Both the position numbers and the translations under genes were made by a program. From contig CAKOGP040000001.1 in assembly GCA_933822405.4 (NCBI GenBank), forward strand, positions 991,036 through 1,055,035: 64,000 bases of DNA, in the 5' to 3' direction. Under the pieces are notes generated by a model. The model saw only the letters and a list, made by a program, of their open reading frames with translations, was not told the DNA's origin and did not search any database. This stretch comes from Cylindrotheca closterium. Lineage: Eukaryota; Bacillariophyta; Bacillariophyceae; Bacillariales; Bacillariaceae. This document shows positions 21,001 through 32,511 of the stretch, piece by piece; positions within the stretch are counted from its first letter, which is position 1; every line of letters begins with the position of its first letter.

Positions 21001-24000
21001 TCGAGAGTTTCTGCATCTGATCATCGATGAGGCGCATGACCTCTGGGATGATGAAAAGCTCCACAGTCTGGCCCTTTCCAATTCCACGCATTCGGAATGC
21101 ACCTTGAGCGTAGTCACGGAACGTCATGTCTTTTCCGAGCGTCAAGACAGCTCTTGCATCAATACCCTGGTGGATATCCATTCCAGTTGTATGAATTTGA
21201 TCATAAAAGGAAAATCGCTTCTGTGGTGGGATACCTGATTGGTTCAGTCGAACAACGTTCATGCCTGATCGCATTAGAATCATCTTCCTGTCTTTGTGAT
21301 CCAAGAACACCACTCCTTCGAATTTTTCTGGCAATCCATTTTTCAGCAAGTATTTCGCAACATCGAAGTTACTCATTCCTGTGATTAGTGCCCCACAGTC
21401 CAACAATGCATGGAAAGGTGGCTGGGCAGTTGCAATGCTGTCGAGAAGTTTTGTCACAGACCAGTTCACTTTCAGAATACGACTCGACATGATAGATTCA
21501 CTAGTGAGGAAATTCAAAATCTGCCCGTCTACACCCTCGTCATACTGGCATTGACCAAGCTCTTCAGGCAACAAATCACTTGGCGTTCCGCTAAAGCCAA
21601 GTCGCCGACCAAACATCATCTCGCCCCCCAAATCCTGTCCGGAAGCGCTTACTTTTTCATGATGGTGCTCCATTGTTAAGGGGAAGACAAACTGATCGAC
21701 GTAGTATTGAAGGACATGCGGGATGTTTTTCAACAGATTGAAGGTGATGCCCATGTGATTCTCGTCTTTGAGATCAAGAAGGTGAAGTGGCCAGATATCA
21801 TCCGCACCACGGCCTCCAGCTCGTCCCATTGGTGCTCTTGCATACGCACCGAAGTCCATCAAACCGCCATCAGCATTAGTTTCATCTCCAGTTTCCTCAC
21901 CCTCTCTTGGTCCACGCACTTTACCACCTGCCTCTTCGACCCACGCCTTGTATCGGAGTGCCGATGGGCGCTTGTGGTATGGTCCGAGCTCTGAATCGAG
22001 CTTTTCTCGCAATTCATTCAGAACATTCTCGAAATCTGAGAATCGTAATCCTTCGTATCGGTATGCAAGGATAGTCAATCCGATAACAATGTCTGGTTGT
22101 GAGAATTGACTTGCCCTACTTGGGATATCTTTTCCAATAAAGGGGACAGCTGCGAGTCGTCGAGCCAACGAGACGTTCTTCTCAGTACTGTTGCGAATGT
22201 CAGTCTTAGTTAGCAACCCGAAAGAGACACGATTGATCTTGCTCATGCAGTGAGGAATGAAATTTCTCAGCAAATCGTGGCTCAGATTCAACATTTTCAT
22301 ATATTCATCGTCGAGGGCTACCTGCACCGCAGATGCAGCAGCACGGTCCTTTAATGGTCCATTTGTCATGTATGAAAGAAGGTGCTTATCTTCCACATGG
22401 GGGAGACGCTTGTTTCTTAGGTAAAGGAGTTGCCATCTTGCCAGAAGAGGCTTCAGTTCTCTATGATAGAACGGCTTGTTCAACAATACCAAGTGAGGAG
22501 TATACTGCATGAATTTGTCCGCAATGCCTCTTTGGATCACGGATCCAACATTCTCCAAAATCGAAATTGCCTCCCTACTATCCTTGAAATCTACAGACAT
22601 CTTCTTCTTCGAATAATAGAAGATGGCATCAAGAAGGTGCCATTGCATGTCCCACCGCAGACCGATACCAATTTGCGATCTAGAATAGTCAATCGGGTCC
22701 TTCAACCCAATTGGCCAATTCAGCTCACTTTTCAATGGATGCAAAATCAAATCAACCTCATCGAGCAACAAGGTCCCAGATCGAAATAGTTTGAGAATTT
22801 CTGTGCAGTAGTACACGTCTTCGGGGTTGATGTCCAGTGCCTGGATTTCAGATTGATCCCTGAAACGTCGAGCAATAGAAGAAATAGAGAAATTGCCAAA
22901 AATACCATTGTTTGCCGGCTGCCGACTTCCGCCTCTACCAAATTTATCTTCTTCCAACACCTTCATCATCTCAACGAACTTGAGCATAAAAGACTTGATA
23001 CTTGTCGGTGTAGCGCATATTACAGCACGGCTGTCTCTTGCCTTGCAGAGCTTCAAGTAAAGATCCTTCGTAATGGGAGTTCCTCTTGTAAAGTGGAATG
23101 TGAAGACGGGCTTTCGAACAACAGCAGCAAACTTCTCACGCATCACTCCTCGTGAAAAGTCCAGCAGGGCATGTGGAACAACTTGAGTGACGAGAGACTG
23201 CCCATCTGCTAGCATAAGAGCAAGAAGTGGGGTCACCACCGTCGTCTTTCCTGCTCCCATAATCATTTGATGGCACATTGATTGTCCGTTTCTGAGTGAA
23301 GTCAAGAACTTGTTCACAAGAATGACTTGGCTCTTTCGGAGCATCAACGAATAAGTAAATTCGAATACCAGATATCTGGGATCAAACTCAATGAAGCTTG
23401 GATTTGAGGGATCAACCTTCATGAAGTGACGTTCGTTCGTAATGTCTGTGGCCACCTTCGACGATTGTAGAAAGATTTCTTGATTGATCCTATTTCGATC
23501 CTCTGGAGTCTTCGCCTTTTTAATTCTACGCAACAATAGCATCAGTTTTGTCAAGCTATAAAGCAGAATGGGGTGAGTAATTTTCAAAAACAGAGCTGCA
23601 AATGCAAGCAAAGGTTTACCTTGTGAGGGCTCGATCTGTTTGACCGATACGAATCGATGTTAACATCGCAACAACTGTTAGACTAGTAACAGTCTTGTAA
23701 GCCACAGCAGACATGTATGGATTCAAAGACCTGATGTCATGCTCTGCAGTTGTCGACAAGATAGAAGCAACAAGAAGTTCGAAAAATGCAGCAGGTTCCC
23801 GCTCGCTCACTTGACCCAATCGGAATCGCAAGAAGTCAATTTCTCCGTTCACACCTCCAGCTTTTGGGGTGTCGCTTCTCTCATCACTAGTTGCAATAGC
23901 CAAGGCTCTGCTCATCAGGTTCCACAGCGACTTGCGATCAAAACTCATAGCCTGGTTCAGCCCTGTGATTAGCTTATCAAGCTGAGAAAGAGCAGCTGTC

Positions 24001-27000
24001 AGAGCAGCAGGGTTGCTGTGGAAAGCGTTTACCTCGGCGGGTGAAAATCCAATCAAGATCGGTTTCTTTTCAGAGTTAGTCTTTTGAGAGTACTTCAGCA
24101 TATCCGTAGAAATACGCTGCATTGTCGCTTGTGAACAGTGAGTTTGGGTCACCCTATCCCCAGAGACATCAAAAGGCAATGCGCCAGAAACCAATGTTTC
24201 GCCGAGTTCGCTTCTCGACAGATATTTGACAAATTTCTCAAGCTTCATTGGGGCTAAAGGTTTTGATGCAAATGCCATGAGTTGCTTCTGTGGAATACTC
24301 ACGGCCTCGCAATTTTTGATATCCAAAAAGAACTTAGAGCAAGAGTAATCTGTGATTCTTGGTACTACCCACAACCGATGTTGGGAATATGAATCAGGCC
24401 GTGCCAATATCATCGCTGTTCTTGGGGTTGATTCTTGTAGAACAGTAGAATTTGGAATCAAACTTCGAATGGCCTCTTCAGCAAAGAATTGATGAAGCTC
24501 GTGAAGCAACCGTGTCACCGCATCCTTTCCAGCAAACATTCCTTTGAGCTTGTTCATTCCACTATCGGGATTGAACTTCGGAATCTTTGGATGGTTTGCA
24601 ATTTGGGGGTTTTCTGCAAGAATTCGAAGTGCGGACAATTCTGCAGACCCCGCCTTGAAGTCCGCAGGTGGTATGAGTCTGAAGAGCATTCTCCCCCAAT
24701 TGTGTGGTCTATCGTTCGGATGAACCTTGAAAGCCACAGTGTTCGTAAGCAAATCATAGATCAGTGGAAAACCGTATCGTGGGGACGCAATCTCAACACC
24801 ATTTGCCATGGCATTATTGATAAACTCAAGCGCCTTTAGCCCGCCATATGCCACGTCGTCCTGGAAACAAGGAGTGAGATGTTAGAAAACGTAATTATGA
24901 GCAGGTCATGACTCTTTGAAGATCGAATTTACCTCTTCTGGTCTGCTATATACTGCACCAAACACCTTTGCAGAAATCAGTGTCTTCTTTGGATTTTCAA
25001 TGATTGTGAAATCTGGTCCCATGTCAAAGTTATCGAAGGTGGGTGGTCTTTCTGTACCGAGCTTCACAGTAAGCTTCTTGCCTTTGGGAAGTGCTGCAAG
25101 ACTACCCACAGCTGTTACAAATGCCTTTCGGTTCAACAAAGACAGCGACAACCGACCACTGGAATCTGGCTTGCATAGCTGCAAAAGAAGCAACTCTTCC
25201 TCTGTTGTCAGACGACATGCAGACGAAACGTAAGTGTGCTTCTTCACATATTCCTCCATTTCTTCTTCGACGCTCCAAGGACAATTCATTGTAGATTCTT
25301 CACCCAATCCCACTGTCACGATTGAAAGTTTCAGTCGACAAGCATGCGCATCGGGGTGGTAGTCGTTACCAAGAAATTCCAACTGATTGAAAATTTGTTG
25401 CTACAAGCACAAACGTGTTGGCGCAAGTGTGAGTGATGGGCACTGTTTTTTTCCTTCAAATTCGGCAGATGGAATCACTTACTTCTTCAGGGCTCAAGTC
25501 CTCACTGACACATGACTCAACCATCTTGAAAACCTCTTGATAGGCGCCTGTGATAAAATACATCACCATCAAATACAGCGACGATGCAAGAGAGGGTGTC
25601 ACCAAAAAGGATCTAGAGTTGTGAATCGGATACAAGTAGCAGCGAACTTCCCCAATATTATCAATCCATTCTTGGTTCCGCCGATCCAGAATCACTTGTA
25701 CTGAAAGACGAGAACCATCCGTATTCAAACGTCGTGGCAACGCACACCCAGGCACCAGAATGAACAAGTCGCTCTCTGCATTCTGGAGCACGATAAAGTG
25801 AGAAATATTTCCGAGAAGCTTGTCCGCAATCTCTCTTGCGTCGTTGGAAATAGCAATGTACAAGCCATCATAATCGTTACTGTAGAGACGGTATTCCGTT
25901 TGTCCATCACTGTACTGAAATTGGCTTGCCTTGAAGGAAAGATTGACGCGTGGAAGCTCGATATAGTCAATTGTCGCAGCTGCATGGGCAGATGTAACAC
26001 TCTGTTTGCTCCAAACAAGCACATGGGCAAGATTGTCAAGCTTTGACAAGAGCATTCCAACACGTTTCAGAAGCGATGACGGAGGCGCAGACATGACATT
26101 CAATAGAGTGTAAGTCTGTCGATCTTTGTCAACCTCCTCCGTCAAATGACTCGAACTCAAGACCGGTACACGCTGGACGACGGCCTCTGCGTCGGTATTA
26201 CAAAAGCCAGTGGTATCAAGTCCAGGACCCTTGGAAAGTGTGATTTTCAACCGCGTTGATGAAGTATTGCCTTCGCCCTCTTGTGCCTTATTATCGTCGT
26301 CGTCGTCTTCATCATCGTCATTTCTTATCTTCTCCTTTTCATAGCCGATGATATCATCGTTCTCGCTTTGCCAAAAGACATATGACTCAACCAAAGCAGC
26401 TGGAAGTAGCCCTGCCATGAACCTTTCAGGGATGTACGTCTGGGTACCCAACTCTGAATTCAAGGCTCTTGTAATGATCAGTGAAGGAGCTGGATCAACC
26501 GTTGTCATCGGCACGCCAGCGGACAACGCAAGAATACCACCGACTCTATCAGGATATGGTTCTCCATTCTGTACCTCGTGCAAAGATGTCGAGAGATCAG
26601 AAGAATATTCAAGTACACGGAAGTGTCTTCGACCGTGCTCAACAACATTGAAAACTGTAATCGAGGGCGGGTGTTGGTGAAGAACAACTTCCTTCAGCGT
26701 ATGTGTACACGTTGAATCATCCTTTTTCTTGTTCTCGATCCAACCTGTCAGCATAGCGAAAGGTTCATCAGAAAAGTCCTTGCTTGCCATGTATAGAGTT
26801 GCTCCAGGAAGGATCAATGGTGCTTTTTCTTTCAGTACATCAGCCATCCACCCCTCACCAGCCCGAAGACCCCGCGGGAATTGTCGAGAATGTTTCGTGT
26901 CCATGAATCCCTTCAAATCTTTATAGTTCCTCTGGTCTGGTGCCCATGATTGGACATCATATCGCCGGCCCACCAGACGCCACCAGTAGCGGTTGCTGGT

Positions 27001-30000
27001 ATGCATTACCTCGGCGCATGCAGCATCAGTGGCTTTTCCCATCGCTAAATAGCGCACTGACTTGAAATCTGGGTCTTCCAAGACATGAGGATCTAGCAAA
27101 GTCATCTTGTGGTTCTGTAAAGTGAAATCACTGAGCTGGACGTTCACTTCTATACCAACTGCCTTGGTTGTGACACGTAACATCCAGTCCTCATATGATT
27201 CGTTCGGCCTTGGTCGTCTATATGAACCGTCTCGAAGCTTGATATCCTCAGTGTCAGGGACCATTCGACCGTAGCAGGTGGAATGCCCAATGCTTTGCCA
27301 GTGTCGGTTCTTGAACTCGGGGTCTTCTTTGTCTCGGCTACCAATTCCAGTTGCTACTCTCACAACAGATTCGATGGCGACATCTCCATCTTCCTTGTGC
27401 TCTCGCATGAACTTCAAGATGTTGAATCTATGACTCTGAATGGTATCGAAAACCTCGGACTGGGCGATTTGAATTGAAGGCGGTGGTTGTGTCGGCTTGC
27501 TTGTATCTTGCAAGTCGTCATAAACAGCCGAGCTGAAGCGAAGGTTGATGGTCAAATACACCTGAGACGACAAGATGATGGAAACAGCGCGTTTATCCAG
27601 GTCTTCGTAGTCGTAGTTCTTGAACAAGTACAATAGATGTGCATGGACCCGGCAATTGATATCGACATCCTTATTTCTGGTTGGATCAATCCAGTACTCA
27701 AGTGTTGGAATCGCTTGCGAATCCAAAATGACACGGAGCTTTTTCAATGCGACATCAACTCGAATCTTGTCAAGAGATTCAAGACCTCTGGGCCGAGGCT
27801 GCCCTGGAACACATCTCTTTATGGCATATTTCAAGTACCCTTCGACACGAACCGCAAGCCGAATAGCGTAGAGGATAAGTGGGCCCGATGATGATTTCTT
27901 TGTGTACTTTCCAACATCCATATCAAGTGCACGTTCTAAGATCTTAACAATACTTGCAATGAGCACGTCGGGAGATTTTGCGATCTCATTGAAGAGAGTT
28001 CCGTGCGCTGTCGCGAGCAAGGCTTCTAGTCGGTCAAAATCTTTGATTGGAATTTGGTCGACCACATCTGTGAAGTCGGCTGGTTTCCATCGACCGGGCT
28101 CAAAAAGTGCAGCATCCACGATCATCTGAAGTGATTTTGCTTTGAGTGCTGTCAATCTTTGTGGATCTCCGTTGGCAAAGAAGTCCAAAATAAGAGGAAT
28201 TCTGATATATGGCACAGTCAAGAATTGAATGAATTTCTCAGCGTCTGCAGGTTTCAAAACATGACCGAATGTTGGTAGCTCTTTGTTGTCGAGATGTAGT
28301 ACATCATCCTCGGTCCGTACGGACACATTCTTCGATCTGCAAGCAGCAAGCAAATACTTGGATTAGATAAAGACTTGAGAACATCCTCATGGCAGCTTGA
28401 ACGTACCTTTTGCTGCTAATGAACTTGTCTCCGCACGAATTGACCACCGTTGTAGGATCTGCAGACGAAAGACGGGCTCTAACTGCCTTTTGCTTACTCT
28501 TGAAAAGCGACAAGAATCCCTTGTATTTGTTTTCAAATTTCGGTGCTTGTGCAACAAACTCAACAAAATCTTGAGGGTGATGATCAAAGGCTGTTACTTG
28601 GAAAAACAATCTTGGGTCTTCCTTTGCTTCCTGCTTGACGTTCCAGTGCAACGTTGCATGAGCCGGAACCCAATTTCGAGCCTTGTGCGCATCTTTCTCC
28701 TTTAGCTCGGCGACTGGGGCCTTTCCTGAAACTGCATGCTTGAAGTGGAAAACAATATCTCGGAAGTATTCAAATTCAGGGAGCACTTCAATGATTGATC
28801 CATTTCGTCCAGAGATAAGCTTCGCCGAATGGTTGATCATCGCCTCATCTGTCATCGGATATGGTCGAACAAGAGCAAGTTGGATCGATAGCTGGTTGAT
28901 CAATGTGATATCACCTCCCATTGGGGTCAAGATGGAATCAAAGTTGAAGATCGTCTCCCGTTTCATACCACTTCTGTTGTAAGTATTCTCCCGCATGTAA
29001 TCCAAACATCTGAATCGAAGGGAACACAAATTGGGATCGTAGATAGGAAGATTGGAGCCCAAAGTATCGAATGATCCAGCCTCGATAGCAAATGGCTGTG
29101 TTGGACCTTCGCATTGACCAGAGTAGTGCAGGGCAAATGTACTGGGATCATCGCAAGCCTTGACACGGCAAATTGCGTCGGCAACACAAGCTGCACATCC
29201 AAAAGTAATGGATCGAACAGCCACAAGACCACGAGACTGCTGGACACAAGCAGTAGAAGCAGAGTAGATTCGACAAATACGACGAATCAGGAACAAAAGA
29301 TTCAGCTGCGTTTCACGTCTCATTTCAGTCTTTCTCCAGAAACAGTGCTTGGGATCCGAATTTGGCATGGGCAACAAAACCGTCATCGCATGCTGAGCTG
29401 CAGAGGCAGCAAAGGCTGCTGCATTCTTGATCAATCGACGCTGTTGTAGCAACAAACTACAAGCATCTGCGATACGTTGCAGTCCGGAAGATGCTGTTCC
29501 AAAGTCAGTTGCTTGTGGTGGTAATACATCATCTGTCAGCACTGGCGGAATCAAAATTGGATCCGGCCGTTGCTCTCCCATCAGTTTCTTGACAACATTT
29601 TCATAGTCATCGCGACGGTGCCGCCCAAAGAGAGGAAATGCTGCAGAACCAGCATCGGCACGCATCGAATGAATAAGTCCCTTCGAAAAGCTATCACTTT
29701 GAGCAGATTTTGACAACCCATGGCTGTATTGATCCATAGGCTTGGCTGCCGTGAATTTGATCTTTTGGTGCAACTTATCCAACAACTCCCAAGTTCCAGA
29801 CAAGGATGGTCCAAGTGTGCCGTCGCCGACACTCGTAGCAGTCAATGTCGAAGCAAAGTTGGCAAGATTTCTTCCAGTCAACTTCAAAATACGAGTATCT
29901 TCAGGATCCATGGAGGAACCAGGAGCATGCTCAATTTCCAAATACGCCAAATCCACAGCAGTATTCATCAACAGTAGAGACGAGTATTTGGATGTTCTGC

Positions 30001-31975
30001 ATCCATTCTGCGGCGTAGTACACAATGCTAGTCTTGACAATGGGTGGCAAGTCGAGGCTGCAATTGGATCGGGAATGTCCCAATAGTCCGCTGGTCCTTG
30101 ATCCAAATTCGACCGCAATGGTTGCGAGTTCAAAGCTGGCAGCAACTTGGTGTACAAGAACTTGGCCGAGTTTCTCTTGCTAGGGTAAATTTGCATGCGG
30201 AACAGAATGGTCCAAAACGCAGAATCCATCAATCTTCTTCCTGGAATATTCCAAACAGTCAGGGCTAGCTGCTTCAATTCCTTTCCAGTCTCCGAATCAA
30301 ATGTCGACGGATGGTACTCCAGGCCATCCTTTCCAGTGTTGCAGACCGTAAAACTGAACTTGTCACTTCCACAATTTCGGACAATGTACAAACACAAATG
30401 AAAGGAATCTGGCTTTTGCCATCCTCCAGGAAGAACCACCTGCTGGTTGGCCTCCAAGTTTTCCATCAATGGCACAAAGACATTGATAAAATTGAGGAAC
30501 ATTCCATCCAATGCCTTCCCAGAAGCTCCAGCCGAGTGAGGCAACAACGACATGAGCTTGATGCATGCTTCACAGCCAAGATGGTTCTGTCTCAAGGATT
30601 TCATTTGTTGACCATATCGACTGCGACCACTTTCGGCAACCACATGGCAGAGAAAACTCAACGACTTGGCCAGTTGCTGGTAGGCTCCAGCTCGGTCTTC
30701 CATTTGCTCCTTGGTCGGTGCAAAGCGTCGAACATAGCTATCCAAGCTCATGAGACCCCAAAAGGGAGGTACACGGAAAATCGGCGAGAACTTTCGGGAT
30801 GGCAACTTCCCAGTTGTTCCTGCGAGTTGATCGTAAGGATTGAATCGTGGCTCCACCGCTGGACCACCGTATCCATAGGCAGTCGACAAATCACCAGAGC
30901 TTTCAAACGACACTCCACTGGAACCAATTCCACTCGTAATCTGTTGCTCTTTCTCCTTGGCAAGTTCTTGCTTTTCTCTTCGCATAATCTCCTTTTGCTT
31001 TGCCATTTCCTTTTCACGCTGACGAAGGGCTTCTTGGTCGGCCTTCGAAATTTTTGGCGGTGCTCTTGGTCCACCAGTTTGAGACGGTATCACCAATGGC
31101 TTGTTCATGGAGAGCCCGTAACCACCAGTTGCCTTAGTATTTTGCTGTTGCATCGAAGGTGAAGGATTGACTGCCGGCGGCACTTGTGCAATGGTTGGGC
31201 TCGGTTGTTTCGGTGCTGAAGCTGGACTTACAGCGCCTTGTCTTCCTCTAGTCGGACTCACTGCCCGTGGAGTAGTTGTTGCCACCATTGGGGTAGTAGA
31301 CATATCGGTTTTGATGGGTGGTGGGGCACCAGTGTTGCTAGTGACAGGAGAAGAAAACGCAGCTTTGATTGGCGATGGAAGCGTTGGAGCTTGTGCATTC
31401 GCACTTCCAAAGGCATTGGTAGGAGTACTCAATGAGGGTGCTGGAGCGGGCTGTCCCGAGTTCATTGTTGGCAATCCAGCAAAGGGATCGTCTGCTTGCA
31501 TACCAGCAAAGGGATCCGGTTTTGGTTGCATTCCACCTTGTTGGATTCCAGGGGCACCAAAACCCATTTGCTGCTGTTGTTGCTGCTGTGGGGCTCCAAA
31601 ACCAGTCGGCTGTTGCGGCCGTTGCCCAAAGGCAGGAGATGCCTGGTTGTATCCCGTCGAATTGGCAGGTGACGGCTGTGCATATCCCTGTTGTTGCATT
31701 GCAGGTGGTCTACTTTGTTGTTTGGCAGGAGCAAAGGACGCTTGCTGCATCCGCTGTTGCATGTTTCCCGGTTGTTGAAAGGCAGCCTGCTGCTGCTGCT
31801 GTTGGGTGACATAGGCTGGAGGAAACCATCCTTCCTTGCCGTTGCAAGATCCCCACCACCAAGCGCCACTTTGATTGGGTTTGGCGGTAATCAAAGCTCC
31901 TTTGGGAAAGCTGAGTTGTGATTGACGAACATCACCTTGAAAAGGATGCTTAGCAAGGTACTGAATCGTCGCCAT
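18028..31975 (-). CDS. giant SH3 / DUF3638-DUF3645 / EF-hand / Vps62-like protein
   Basis: Six exons on the minus strand: 28407-31975, 25483-28336, 24933-25400, 23620-24860, 20210-23555 and 18028-20127. The introns are 64-82 nt and all frames close, giving about 4,525 residues. An alternative acceptor for exon 3 at 25382 would drop six residues. Residues 3-58 are an SH3 domain (ALITAKPNQSGAWWWG...GWFPPAYV), followed by a Gln/Pro-rich linker to about 330 and a charged helix. A P-loop MGAGKTTVV near residue 2810, LLLDEVD, and a helicase-like FRMRGIGKGQ motif mark the DUF3638/DUF3645 family, annotated in fungi as putative ubiquitin hydrolases without firm function. Then come a run of about 17 Glu (from 3827), EF-hands at about 4201 and 4238 (DHNRDGLLNYDDL, DKDRDGFINLEEF), and a Vps62/DUF946-like region at about 4308-4490. 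The role is unknown; calcium-responsive ATPase activity is speculation. Confidence 0.85.
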
Positions 31976-32511
31976 CCTATTCAAACTGTCGTTCGTTCCC
32001 GCAGGTTCTCAGCACGACTGATCTTGTTTCAAACCAACGCGGATCTTTCACCTGTCGTCTTTTTATCAATTCTATTTGTCAGCTGTTGCAGGCTGAGTGG
32101 GTAATAGCGCAAATGTCCCACTGCCTTTATCTGTAAGTTGGTGTGGACAATCAAGCTGGGAAACGATTAGAGTCTCCAGCTGTTTTCCCAATGTCCAAAA
32201 GAAAGCAACGGTTTGTCGCAAAAGATCTTTGGCTGATCTCGGAGGTTGGAGCAATGATGATGTTCTCGGCTGTACGCAAAAAATCTACGAAACGGGCTGG
32301 CTTGTTTCGATCCGTTAATTTCGTGGGTTGGCTACTGCCTACCGGTAGTACCGGTAGGTACGTTTCTAGCTAGACGTACAGTCTTGCTTGGTTATATTTA
32401 TTAGCGAACACGATCGACTGACTGATTGAATTGATTGATTTGAGGGCAACTTGAAACTACGTCACAAATTCGAAAATTCGTATCTTTCTCCAATTTCATA
32501 TTGCGCATCCA
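31976..32511. other. spacer with a CCTACCGGTA inverted repeat
   Basis: About 535 bp between the start of the giant gene and the stop of tRNase Z, both on the minus strand, so the giant gene's promoter should lie here. It holds an inverted repeat at 32338-32358 and ACTGACTGATTGAATTGATTGATT near 32418-32442. Short open frames here resemble nothing known. Confidence 0.5.
32338..32358. repeat. 10-bp perfect inverted repeat with 1-nt spacer
   Basis: CCTACCGGTA and TACCGGTAGG flank a single G. It contains the TACCGGTA word that recurs in other spacers of the window. Confidence 0.9.

Noticed and set aside
30311..31162. 283-codon plus-strand frame opposite the giant gene, and similar ones at 31167-31778
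   Set aside because: These are antisense of the SH3/Pro-Gln linker exon and lack recognisable features; the Cys/Gly-rich reading comes from Gln/Ala/Pro codons on the other strand.
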